DNA from: Gonium pectorale
Lineage: Eukaryota; Chlorophyta; Chlorophyceae; Chlamydomonadales; Volvocaceae
DNA: 64,000 nucleotides
Reading direction: 5' to 3'
Assembly: GCA_001584585.1 (NCBI GenBank)
Contig: LSYV01000007.1
Location: 1,539,055-1,603,054, forward strand
In this document: piece after piece, positions 1-11,454 of the stretch
Layout of the letters: each line of letters opens with the position of its first letter
Numbering within the stretch: the stretch's first letter is position 1
Notes under the pieces: generated by a model
What the model was told of the DNA's origin: nothing
The model's database searches: none
What the model saw: the letters and a program-made list of their open reading frames with translations, nothing else
Position numbers and translations under genes: made by a program

Positions 1-1730
1 GGCGAGCGATGCGGCGTTGGGACATGACCGCCACCCACCGCGATGCTGAGAGTGGAGAGGCGCCGGGCGGGGGGGGGGGCCGGAGAGGTGGGGGCGGGCG
101 GGAGGTACAGAGTCCACCGCCGAGTGCAAACATGCGTTGTGTTGCTGTCCAGTGGCGCTTACATGCAGCAGCGGCAAGTGGGCAAGCGAAGCCGTATCCG
201 CATGGTTGTTGTGGCTAGGGGTGGGGTTGAGGGAGGCACAAGCGTCCCAGACCCAGACCCCGGATCCCCACGCGGCCGCACTGGCGAGCAGCGCCACCAC
301 AGGCTGGTCGGGTGCGGCGACCCGGCTGAGCGGGGCACTGGCGGCCGCCCCCACGCCACAGGCACGTCTAGGCCCGTTCCGCCGTGACCGCACCGCGACT
401 GCGCACAGCAGCACTGTCGGGCACCTGCCTTCCACTTTTCTCCACCCCAACCACCCGAGCCCCGCTGGAGCACGTTCCCGAGTCGGCGCGGGCGTCGCCC
501 CCCCAGGCCACAAGCACTGCCCGATGTCCCGATAACCCCGGGCCCTTCCGTTGGTGGAAACGCACGGCCCGCCCGCCCACCCGCCTGCCCGCACGCCCGC
601 ACGCCCACGCACCTGACGCCGTGCGGACGGGCTTTGCCCTCAGGCGGGGCAGCAGCGCCGCGCGATGCTCCTGAGGGGTGTTTAGAGGGTTTGTGAAAGA
701 GGTGGGGGTGGGGCGAGCAGAGGCGCTCTACCGCGGGATGGGTAATCCTACCGCTGCACCGCCGGGGGACCCGGCCCCCTAGCGGAACATGCCGAACGGG
801 GCGAGGACCGTGTAGCGCAGGCGCTGCGGGTCTGCTCTCTTCCGCGAAACATACCCCAGCCCCCACAAGACGCGTCCCCCGCTCCAGCGCGGTGCCCGCC
901 TCCCGGTCTCGCCCCGCCCGTCCCTGCACCCACCTCGGGCAGTGCCGCGATGATCTCCACGAGCTTGGGTGAGCGAGACAGCCGGTAGCGCCGGCTGACC
1001 TGGCAGGCGAGGGCGCGGGTGCGTGCGCAGGTGCACAGGGACCGGAACAGGTGTGGTGACAACGTGCTGGTGTCGGCGGAAGGGGGCTGGTGCTGACTCC
1101 TGCTCCGCAGCTGTGTTCGCCGTATCTCCTCTCTGGCTGCAGCCTCCCACCTGTTTAAACAGCGCGCTGGTAGAGCCCCTGGACTGAGAGGCAGGACCGC
1201 CTCTCAGCTCTCACTTACGACCCCCTCGCCCTGCGGCATGTCCTCCCCTCCTCGCCACGCTACGCTAACAACGGGCCTGCCCTGGTGGACCCCCCGCATC
1301 CATTCCTTCCGCCGGCTCCCCGCCTCACCTCTCCCTTCAGTTGGTTTAGGTCCACATCACGTCCCTCACGCACCCCCGCCACCAGGCTGCACACCAGCTC
1401 GGCTATCGCGCGGACACGCGCCTCGTCCGGGCTCAGGCCGGCACCAGTGCCCGAGGCCGCGAGGCCCCCCGGAACCGAGGCGGCGTTGGAGCCCGCTGGC
1501 GCGGCCGCAATCACTGCATGCCCAGTCCTAGACAGGCTCGCCAGGAGAGGGGGGAGGGGTTACGGTGTGGGGGAGGGGTATTGTGGTTGTTGGATGGTGG
1601 ACCGCGCAAGAGGGTTTGTGCCCGCACGTACGGTAGAGCAGGAGGGTAATCTAGCAGGCAAAAAATATGTATAGCCTTACCTGCTGTACTCGACCTTTCC
1701 GGAAAAGGCGGTCGGCTCCGGCGCCACCAT
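1..1730 (-). CDS. ELP3: Elongator complex catalytic subunit ELP3, N-terminal part (truncated by window edge)
   Basis: ELP3 is the radical-SAM/acetyltransferase subunit of Elongator, which modifies wobble uridines of tRNA. Five minus-strand exons are seen: 1681-1730, 1329-1527, 934-999, 613-670 and an edge exon 1-45. The start ATG (1730) gives MVAPEPTAFSGKVEYSR; an in-frame stop lies eight codons upstream. Exon 2 ends in RDVDLNQLKGE, exon 3 reads VSRRYRLSRSPKLVEIIAAL, and exon 4 reads EHRAALLPRLRAKPVRTASG, the conserved ELP3 block before the Fe-S domain. Phases agree across the first four exons. The edge exon should encode the IAVVAVMSKPHRCP block; it is recognisable only if several single-base errors are allowed. 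The Fe-S cysteines and the GNAT domain lie outside the window. Identification is firm; the gene's completeness cannot be judged. Confidence 0.88.
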
Positions 1731-3461
1731 CGCTTCTGAGTTCGAGTCAAGTGATTAAGAAGCGTCTTTCATGCTAACGCTAATTTTACAAGTGCAAGGA
1801 TTTATACTGGCTTGGCTGTCCCGCGCTTGCAGATGCCTCTCGTAGTCGGCCCGGCACCCGCAATGATAAGTGAAAGCAGACCGAGGAAGCTCGTGAAACC
1901 AGAAACCGGGTGAGCAGCATGCACACGCGTCATCATAGTCATGCCCGTCGTATACGGTCGTACATACACATCGTGCAGCATCTAGGAGCGGTTGCCCAAG
2001 GCAGTCCGCGCCTTGGTGGCTGCTTTTGATTGGCTGGGTGCACGCCGCGGCTCTGCTAACCGGTGTCTGCCAATGGATCGGTGGCAGAGTCGGTGATGCT
2101 GCAGAGGACGCCTGCATGCTGTCGTCGTTGGGACAAAGGGTGTGCAACGCCGCCCTCTGTACATAGAGCCTGGCATGCAAAAAAGGGATCCTTCTTGGAT
2201 GTCCTCGCCCGTGTCCTCGCCATGCCCCAGGCATTGACACCTGAGGGGGAAAAACAGGGGAAGGCGTTCTCACTAGAAAGGCCTTAGGCGCATGCCGTCC
2301 CAAACCACCCAATAGGGGAGGGGAGCGCTATGGCGTGCGGCTGCTTGCGTAGGGCGGCGCTCCGGGGCCGGCGCGTGGGTCCTCGTGGGTGGGCAACGGC
2401 TATCGGGCCACCGGGCAGCAGCGCCGAAGCACATAATCAGCAAGACAGGCAGGCTGTTCCCTCAGACTCCTCAGGCACAGGGGCCCTACCCCGGACACTT
2501 TTGCCCGCCCGCCCTGACCGGTGATGTCACGCCCACACGCCCTTCAGGCTTGTGCATCCATAGAAGTGCCTCTCACGCTCCCCGCAGTTCCATAGTGTTC
2601 TGCGTTCGTTTTCCATGGACGGCGGCTGGGATGCCAAGTACTCACGCCTGCAGTTGTCATCATCGCTTGGATTTGACTTATTCTGCGGAGGGGGTGGCCT
2701 CAAAAGACAGTAGTGCTGTTTTGTCATCTAGGCAAATCGTGCCGTACATTTGCCGTACAGATGGTTCGATAGCGGTGTGGGGATTGACGGAGGCCAATTC
2801 GTGATTATGGCTCATGGGTAAACCAGACCTGGCTTCACACTCCGCACTCCGCAGCCCGCACTCCGCAGCCCGCACTCCACAGCCCGCACTCCGCACTCCA
2901 CTCCGCAGCCCGAACTCCACATTCCGCACTCCTTGTGCCAGTTTCCGTGCTGGTTTTTCTGGCACGTTGCAAGTGGTAGGACAGCCGTGTCACGGACATG
3001 AAACAATAATCAAGTGACCTCCCGAGGAACGGCTACTGGGGTGCGGACGCGGTAGCACGGGCACGTGTTTCGAACACTTCGGACACGGGGTGCGGACACG
3101 GTAGTGCCCGTGGGACATCTGCGGGTGGACAAGCACCAGAAACACATGGAACAGCACAGCAATTGTCCAAAGGAGTTCGCCTATCCACGCTATGCGCCTA
3201 TTCACCCTCAACCTACTCCTCCAAGTCGACCCTCTCCCCAGACATCATTACTCCACATGATTCATTCAAATCGCTTTTGTATTTAAAGCAACGTTGGACG
3301 CCCACATGGTTTGTTCATTTGTGCCGTACATCATGTACGATTTTCCAGAAGGGGTCAAGGCCAGCTCAAGCTATAGCTTCGCTTACATGGCTGAACCCTA
3401 GCCCGACAGCGCCAGCACGGCTTCACTGCCCATGCACTGAAACATGTAGAGGAGGCTGAGA
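1731..3461. other. Intergenic region between ELP3 and HSF (divergent starts)
   Basis: No convincing coding exon was found. The segment lies between two genes transcribed away from each other, so it must hold both promoters. A TATTTAAA element at 3280-3287, about 175 bp before the HSF start codon, is a possible TATA box. A short tandem array sits at 2837-2932. ORFs in this interval lack splice signals and recognisable motifs. Confidence 0.5.
2837..2932. repeat. Degenerate 15-bp tandem array
   Basis: About six imperfect units built from CCGCACTCCGCAGCC, made of alternating CGCACTC and CGCAGCC heptamers with single-base changes. It lies in the ELP3-HSF intergenic region and looks like a simple minisatellite. 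Confidence 0.8.
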
Positions 3462-6400
3462 ATGACTGGCGAGTCGCACCAGCACGCGAAGGGCCAGGGC
3501 AGCACTCAGGGCCAGCCGGCACCCTTCCTGCGCAAGACGTGAGCTGCTGGGAATCCGTGGGATAGCTGCCTGCGCCGGAAGGGACCAGCGTTTTATCCCG
3601 AGGCGCTTGCCCCCGCTTGCAGATATGAGCTCGTAGATGACCCAACGACCAATAGTATCATCTCATGGGGACCACATGGCAAAAGGTGCGTGCAGGCTCC
3701 CGGGCGGACACGGCCATCGCTCTATGATGGTACACGCCAGCGGAGTGAATGGAGATGTGCCCGTGCTGTAATCCTTTACGGCTGCTTGCAATATGGGCTT
3801 ATGGCTTGCTGGGATTTTCCTACTCTGTGTCTGCGAAATTGGCTTGCGTTGGTGCGAAACGCGGTTCCCTTCTCGGCTCACTTGAGGCTCAAGATGCAAG
3901 CATGTATCGACATCAAGCTACAAATGCCATAATTGGACACCCCCTCGCAGTTTTATCGTGTGGAAGCCAAGTGAGTTTGCAGCGAACCTTCTACCCTTGT
4001 ATTTCAAGCACAACAACTTCTCCTCGTTCGTGCGGCAGCTAAATACCTATGTAAGTGCGAGGTTCAGGGTGTCGGTCGCCATCATCGTGGGTCGGCAGGC
4101 TTCGCCTCTCGGCCAACGTTCAGGCTGCTCAATTCGGTGCGCTGGTCCAATGCTGTATTGCAGGGCTTCCGCAAGGTCGACCCCGACCGCTGGGAGTTCG
4201 CGAACGAACACTTCCAACAGCACAACCGGGACCTTCTCTTGACAATCCACCGCCGCAAGCCAGCATCCAGTAATGCGCCCACGTCTGTCACGACCGGGGT
4301 TGCTGGCGGTGGGGGCGGGACTGGCCCGGCGTCAGCACCCCAGGCGCAACTTCACTCGGCGGCGCCCCTGCCTCCGCAGCCGCCGCCGGCCCAGTCCCAG
4401 GCGGTCAGCGAAGCAACACCTCCACCCCCGCCGATGCCAAACAGCCTCCCTCCGGCACAGCCTCTCGCGACAGCATCATCGGGGCCCCTGCCGGTTCCCT
4501 TGCCTGGAGTTCTCCACCCCGCTGGCACGGCGCCCCCCGCGCCTGGGCCGCCCTTCGCGCTTTCGCCGCCGTTCCCACTGGATCTGGGCATCGCGGCATC
4601 GCTCCCGCTGTTCACAGCAACTGCAGGGGGTCCAGCCTCTGGGCTAGGCCTTCCACCTGGCGTTGCGGCCGCGCTGCCCGGCTTGCAGCTCCCTGCCGTG
4701 GGCGTGCTAGCAGGAGCTCCAGGAGCGCTGCCCGTTGCGCCATCGCCCGGCAGTGCCTTCACCCGGCCGCTAAGTGGTGTGCCGCCGCCTCTTGTTGTGA
4801 AAGCGGAGGCACAGCACACAAACCTGCCAGGCCCGGCGCTTGGCCCGCTGATTTCGCCCGGCGCTGGCGCCGTGGCAGCATCCTCTCAGGCCAGCGGCGG
4901 ACTGGGATCCGGCCCCGGAGGTGCAGCTATCCGCCTCGACGCCCTGGTCGGCGATCTCCTGTTGCCGGGCGGTCCGGTGGTGCTGGCCCAGGCGCTGGCG
5001 GCTCAGCAGCAGCAGCGGGAAGCTGTGGCAGGGCTTGCCAGGGCAAGCAGCGGCGTGAACGGCGGGGCTGCGGCAAGCGGTGGGGATGTTGCGGGCGGCC
5101 AGCTGCGCATCGGTGGGCCGCCATCCGCGCCCCAGGCCCCGCAGGCGCCGCCCCAGCAGCCTCGCGCTAGCAACAGCCACAGCTCCACGGCGCCATCCGC
5201 GTCGTCTTCAGAACAGAACGACCCCATGGCTGCGGACGCGGATTATGGAGATGGCGCAGGTGATCCTGGCGCAGGCGGCGCTAAGGCAGCCAAGCGGAGT
5301 CGTGCTGACCTCTACGCTGGCGCGGGTGCGGACAGCGAGCGAGGCCTCTCGGCGGGGCCGGGCGGCGTCGGCAAAGGCAGCAGCCAGGCGGTGCAGGCCC
5401 TACTGCTGCTCGGCCAGCAGCCACTCGGAGCGCCACTGGCGGCTGCCTTCGGAACAAGCCCGGCTGGTGCGTATGAGGCGCGGTCGGCATTATTGGCCAT
5501 CTGTCTTGACACGCGCCGCCGCAAGTCCTCAGTGTGTCCTTTAACATCCATGCCCGGTTGTTGTCTCGGTTCCCTCGATGTTTGAGCTGAGGGCTCCCTT
5601 CCATTGTGTCGCCGCAGCTCTTATGAGCCCCGCGGGCTTGGCTACCACCGTCGGCAGCAACCTCACGAACTTCGATGCAGCTGGGAACCCGCTGCCTGCC
5701 GGCATCACCCGACCGCTGCCGCAGCACGCGCGCGGCAGCACAGCTGCGCTGCTCAGCGAGATGGCCGGACAGATTGGCCGCCTGAGCGCCTTGGCACGGG
5801 AGGTGGAGGGGCTCAAGGAGGAGAACACTGCCCTCAAGCGGTCAATGGAGGTCCTCACGCACGTCTATGGGGCAGGGCCGCCGCAGGGCGATACACCCGT
5901 CAGCGCGCCGCATGGACAAGGAGCCGCTTGCGACGGCTTGGCAGATGGCGCCGAGGGCCGCGCTGCGGCCTGCGGTGGCGGTGACGACGGCATGATGGCG
6001 ACGGACGCGACGATGAGCGGCGGCAGCGGCGGCAGTGGAGGCAGCGATGGCAATAACGTCGCGGGCGCCGGCGGCAGCAGCAGCGGTGCGCAGGGCCTCC
6101 AGGAGGCGGTAGGGCCTGCCCCCGGCACTGCCCACCTGCTGCCCCTGTCGCAAGCAATGGAGGTGCACCACAAGCGGCTTTGGGACCAGAAGCTGCGGCA
6201 TGACGATCTGGAGAAGCAGGTGGGGCCCTTCAAGTGGGAGAATTGCTCATGGTTGCGTGTGGTCCATACACTCGTGCGGATTTTCGGAATAGGCGTATGG
6301 GATGCAATCCGTAGCAGAAGTGATGCCTGCATTTGCCAATCAGGAGTTGGCGTCTGTCGGGCCGCGGACGCCCCGCCCACGCGCACCTGAATGCCGTGCC

Positions 6401-8810
6401 CGCTCATCGACTCGTCTGCCCACGGCCCCCGACTTCGGCTCTTCTCCCGCAGCTTGCCGCCCAGCGCGAGGCCACGGCACGGCAAGCCGCCAAGACGGCT
6501 GCCCTGGAGGCTGCCCTGGCAGCCAACAGCGCCAAGGCGGTGCATGACGCGGCTGTGCTGGGGCGCGTTATCGAGGAGCGCGTCAGCGCGCAGAGCGAAG
6601 TGGTGCGCGACAGGCTGGCGGCACAGGTGAGGTCGGGGATGGCGTTGGGCTTCTCGGGAGGAACAGAAAGCGGTCCTTGATGAATTGGGTTGTTACGTAG
6701 GCATGCAGCAGCATGGATATAAGGCTGGTCGAGGAAGGGAGCGGAAGGTGGAATACCCAGGAGCGGGGTTGACTTGAGGCTGGCTAGGGCCACGGTGCAG
6801 GCTGACGCCAGCAGTGTCGAGCGACTACGGTCAAATGGTACGGTATTTCCCCTTCGTGATCAGTTGAGGCTGCATGTTTGATTAAACAAAGACTTGGCTT
6901 GTGTTTGCCACTTGTTCCGTTAACGTTCTCAGGAGCGTGCGAACATGGCGGCGCAAGAGGTCAACAACCGCTTGGAAGCGCGGGTGGCGGAACTGGAGGC
7001 TCAGCTTCGGGGTAAGGGCTCAGGGCTGGACATTGAAAGGTCGCACCAGGAGCGGATGCATGTAGTGCGGCATGCCTTCGCCAGCGTACAGACCGATAGT
7101 CATACGAGTTGTGGTATGACGCTGTGCCTTGGCAAGCGGTGCGTTGTGTTCGCTTTGGTGACCATAGCAGAGCCCTGCAGCTCGCTTCCTCAGCACTGCA
7201 AACCGGACCCTAACCTGCCCGTCCTGGGACCCCGCTCGCTCCGCCGCCTCCGCTGCCTGGCCGCGCCTGCAACTCTTGGCACCGCACGCAAATGCCGCCT
7301 GCCCGTGCGTCACCGACGGTCCAGCTCTCTTGGAGGGTGCGCCGTGCCGACTTGAGAGAGACAAATACGGTGACGGGCGAGGTCCCGGCCGGACATCCGG
7401 CACCGGGGGCCCCGTTGGGGCAGTTGGGCCCGGGTACGCGGCCGCCGTACCGCTGCCGGTCGGTCCCCCGCTGTCGCCGCCGAACCGTCCCCCGTCGCCC
7501 TCTCTTTCCGCCCGTGCCATTGCTGCTGCCGCAGCGCTGGGACAGGAAGCTGCTCCCGGCGTCGCTTGGCCTGGCGCGACGGCGCTCAACTCCCAGGGGC
7601 AGCAGCTGCAGCAGCGCCCAGACGTTCAGCCGCTGCAGCAGCCGGACGCCGATGGGTTCGGCCCTGCTGGAAACGGGCTGGCAATGTCTATGGGGCTAGG
7701 CACGTCACCGCCTGTGGGCGCAGGCCTGGGTGTATTCTCGCCGTATCGCCGCGCAGGCGGGATCCACTCGGGGCCGGCTGGACACGCCCAGCAGCACCCT
7801 CTTGGCTTCGGAGCCAGCGCCGGAGGCTTGGCCAGCGGGCCGCTGCAGTTACTACCGCCCGTGGCGGAGGTTTACGCCAAGACGATTGAGGACCGGCTGT
7901 GGGGCACCGTCGAGCAGATCGTGACCAGCGCGCCAGACCCTGCTCACGGGGCAAGGTGCGCGGGCATGGCGGGCATCGCAGCGCAGCATGCTGCGGAAAC
8001 AGGCGGGTGTCTTCCTTTTCCTGGCGGCCCTCAGACGCGGCGTTGATGACAGCGCCTCTAATTAGCTTGCACCTCGCTCGTGCCGCGCGTCTTGATTATG
8101 TGAAGAATCGCACGGTTTTTCGATTCGCTGACCTGGCGCTAATGACGTTACCTGAAAGGTGTCTCTTTCCTGTCCTGAGCCTATGGCGTGCACTGGCGTA
8201 CTCCCACTGCAGGCTTGTGCTTCAAGTGGCCAAGGCTCGACAAGACGCCTACGCCGCCGCCGCTGCAGCCGCTGCAGCTGCCGCAGCCGCCAGCACTGAC
8301 AGCGGCGGTGCCAGTAGCGGTGGCGCCGGCGCCGTCAGCGACGCTAACGGCAGCGGCGGTGCCAGCGGGGCTGGCGACAGCAACACGCCTGGCGCTAGCG
8401 ACAACAACATGGCCTGCGGGGCCGCCAATGATGGGGTGCTGAAAGCCGCTGACGGTCAGGCTGTCGAGGGGGCGCCGACAGCCCACGCTGCCATCTCCAC
8501 CTCCCCGCGCCCTAGTGCGCAGGGCTTGGCGACCGCCGGCTGGGGCGCGGGCGGCCCAAGCGCGGGCTCCGGCGACGGCGGGAACTCCAGCGAGGGTAGC
8601 GGCTCCTGCCCGCCGCCTGCTGTTAGAGGGGCAGCGCAGCCGTTGGTGGCAGGTGCCATGGGCGGCCACGGCTCCGCCACAACCGGCGGCCTGTACCGCG
8701 GCGCTCACGGGCTCGAGCAGCGGCTTGGGTCCGCTGCGGTGGCCCCATCGGCCAGCCCTGCGCCCGGCCATGTGCAGGCCAGCAGCGACTACATGGACAC
8801 TGGTGCCTAG
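3462..8810 (+). CDS. Heat-shock transcription factor (HSF family)
   Basis: Sequence-specific activator that trimerises and binds heat-shock elements. Exons: 3462-3538, 3623-3685, 3951-4050, 4164-5466, 5618-6219, 6453-6626, 6933-7011, 7181 (or 7325)-7955 and 8213-8810; about 1,210-1,260 aa. The DNA-binding domain covers residues ~18-115 and is complete: [53 protein letters not shown], then [18 protein letters not shown] in exon 4. All junctions through exon 7 are in phase. Exon 5 has a heptad coiled coil ([15 protein letters not shown]), the expected oligomerisation region. It continues in exons 6 and 7 after a Gly/Ser/Ala-rich insert of about 100 residues. The linker and C-terminal regions are low complexity (poly-Ala, Gly/Ser), and no clear activation motif is visible. 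The start ATG was chosen because it lies just before the DNA-binding domain. The acceptor of exon 8 is the only uncertain boundary. Confidence 0.9.
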
Positions 8811-10060
8811 GGATCGGACGGCGAAGGGGAACTGGGAGGGAAGGGAAGGGGAGCCTGTGGCGTTTTGGAAGCGCGGTTTCTTTTGGGATGGGTTGGGTGT
8901 TGCAAGGTATACTCACTGGAGGTTGACTGTGCTGCGTTCGCTGTGTGGGGCGCGAGCGGTTGGAGTGCGCAGGAGGCCGAAGCTGAGGGAGGAATCCAAG
9001 GCTCAAAAATGTGTTGAAAAAATATGAAAGGGGCGCAGTACCGGTCTGAGCGGAAGGGGCGTGCACGGCACCTGCTACTGTGAGCGGCCCCCCGGGGCCT
9101 AACGGCTCGCTAAGCCGCGGGAGGGGTTGGCAGGGGTGTCTGGTCGAGGGGATATTAAATAAGAGCCGTGGATAATTTAAGGCAGGAGCACCGTTCTGGA
9201 GGGAGCGCTACATTGGGAAATGCGGGTGTGTGCATGTTTGTGTCTTCGTTTGCGCGTTTGTACTTCGGGGCAGTAGTTGCGTGTGTCAGCATTGGTGTCT
9301 GCTGTCTGGTTCCCGTGCCACTGGTCGTGGCAGGTCATAGCCCCGCAGCGAGGCCCGGAGTAGTTGCCTATTGCCGGCCGCGGCCAGCCCTAAATCAGTC
9401 ACCCACAGCAGCGGCGCCGCTGCTTGTGCTCTCTTCGCCCTCAGCGACATGGCCTCCTTGCGTGTCGGCGTCCTGGCGTGTCCCGTGTCTGGTCGAGCGT
9501 GGGGTTCACATTGCCCCGTGCCCGTTCCTGTGTGCGTCGTGTGCCTGCGTCTGTGCATGCTGCTATGCTCTCGCTCGCCCCTTGCGGTGCCATCTTGACA
9601 GCGCCATTAGCAAGGTCCACTTGGGTAGCCTAGGGAACCAAGATCCACCATTTCATCATTTGATTAACTCTTAAACGGGACACCGTTCAAACCCTTTACC
9701 CTGCGTCCTGCATGCGTCTATGACGCGCAGCGCACCATCCTGTATGGCGGCGGGCCTTGGTCGCGTCGTGCCACTGTTGAAGGGAGGCTGGTGCTCACCG
9801 CACCGGTGATGGATCACCATGTGCGGTCCCAAACCCGCGTGGGGCAGCTGCGAAGAGGCGGGGCGCGTGTATGCGCTACGGCGTATCGTCTAGTCCAGCG
9901 CATGTGGTCCTGTGGCGCGAATTGCCAAGGGTAAGGTGTCAAACGTATGCCCTTTATAACGTATTGTGAGCTCTGTGGCCAGATTGGCCCACCGTGCGCC
10001 TGCCTGCGGCGCAGAGCTGCAACGAGGATCGGATGCCAACTGGTGCTGGTATGTGGTGTA
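8811..10060. other. 3' flank of HSF and start of the repeat-rich island
   Basis: No supported gene. It should contain the HSF 3' UTR. The ORFs here have no recognisable motifs and no consistent exon structure. Confidence 0.4.
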
Positions 10061-11410
10061 GAGCGTGATGGCTGTAATGTCGCTGCCGCCCGCCGCCCTG
10101 GCGGCCGCCGCCGCGCACGGCCTGGACCCGCCGCCGCCGGCATGGCTGGGTACTAACCAGCCTGGTCTCTCAACCTGCAGACCATTCCGCACAGCCATTC
10201 CGGTAAAAAACGGCAGAGCACACCCATTCGATCAGCCCGATCCATTCCGTACAAGGGTGTCAGCTTCGGACGGCCTACGGTTCAACGAACGCAAGATTCA
10301 CACGGATGCGCAGTCCGCACCACATGGCCAGATGGCACTAATGCATGTTGGTAGAGGTGTCTTACGTCTTTTTTTGCAGGGGTCCCTTAGTAATTGGGAA
10401 AGCACTACTAAGGAAGCAGTGCGTGTATGGGCTTTAGCTGAGTGCCTTTCCCGCTATGACGCGGCAGGAGCTGGGCCGGACGCCGCGGCCACTGCAGTAC
10501 TGCGCAGGGCCCTGCCTGCTACAGCAACACCCCGCTCCGTCACACAGGTTACAGGTTACACGTCCGTCAAAGCCGGAGGTGCTAGGCCTGGTGACCGCAT
10601 CGCCTGATAGGTGCTAAGCGACGCCAGATGTGCCTTGGGCTGGGCTTGGCCACAATGCTAGCTCGTGCCGTAAGACGATGGACAATCATGGGCTCGGTTC
10701 GCCAACTCACCATGCATTGGGAAGGCTTGATTACAGCTTCAACAAGGAGACAATTGTGCAGGCTGTGGAATTGCGTGCGGAGGCACACGCGGGGTTGCAC
10801 ACGGTCGGGCCGCCTGAGCCCATCATGCAACACGCGGCTTTTGCCGATACCGCTATCAAAGAGCTGGTGGAGGCGCAGCAGGCCCGGTATGCAATCCGGT
10901 GCAGTCTTAACATGGGGGTTGAGGGCAGGTTGGGAGTTCTTTACGATTAGTTCGGGCAAGGCGGCCGGGATCTGAGTGCCGGTCATAAGCGGCCTTCGCC
11001 CTGGGGGTCCTGCGGCTTACCACGGCGGTTGGCCACGTGATCTGCTGTAACGCAATACGGCAGCGACGTGCTTACTGGCTTGTACAAGGAACGCAACATG
11101 CCACATCTGCGTCTCAACAGTCACGAGCGCTTTCGGCTGATGCGTGATGTCCGCCTGGACGGCGTTCCGTGCATGATCCTAGGGTGCCGAAATGGCTGAG
11201 GATTGTGGCTGCGGCGTCTCCACCCGCGGCAATACTCCAATTGTTTCGCATGAGGCCTTAACCTGAGAATACCGCTTAAGATGCCGACCCACGGGGCGCC
11301 CCCCGTCTGAAGGGTACGTCACAGTATTCGCGGTCGCTAGGCTCAGTGCCCGCATGCAGCGATGCGGGGCTGGCACCAGGCCGATGCGCTGTTCCGTAAA
11401 TATGGATTGG
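10061..11410. other. Unassigned region with possible coding fragments
   Basis: Three short stretches look protein-like but cannot be joined. At 10068-10149 (+) is an Ala/Pro-rich stretch reading MAVMSLPPAALAAAAAHGLD and ending at a GTACTA donor-like site. At 10630-10950 (+) is an ORF with a helical-looking segment. At 11045-11197 (+) is a short open frame containing HLRLNSHERFRLMRDVRLDG. They may be remnants of mobile elements. No family was recognised. Confidence 0.2.
10544..10576 (+). repeat. 33-bp direct repeat, copy 1
   Basis: ACAGGTTACAGGTTACACGT followed by CCGTCAAAGCCGG. The same sequence recurs at 11416-11454 with one extra TTACAG unit. Read on the minus strand it is the 3' end of the L1-type fragment at 11.4 kb followed by a (TGTAACC)n tail. 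Copy 1 may therefore mark the 3' end of a second, severely truncated copy. Confidence 0.7.
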
Positions 11411-11415
11411 CGGAA

Positions 11416-11454
11416 ACAGGTTACAGTTACAGGTTACACGTCCGTCAAAGCCGG
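11416..11454 (+). repeat. 33-bp direct repeat, copy 2
   Basis: Matches 10544-10576 except for an inserted 6-bp TTACAG unit. On the minus strand the last codons of the ORF2 remnant (APPALTDV, then a stop at 11434-11436) run straight into tandem TGTAACC units. This resembles the short tandem tails found at 3' ends of many non-LTR retrotransposons. Confidence 0.7.

Noticed and set aside
3100..3300. Heat-shock elements upstream of HSF
   Set aside because: A few GAA/TTC triplets occur, but no array of three properly phased nGAAn units was found.
6801..6837. Candidate mini-exon ([12 protein letters not shown]) in the HSF gene
   Set aside because: Good acceptor and donor, but its 37-nt length breaks the phase into the next exon, whereas 6453-6626 joins 6933-7011 cleanly without it.
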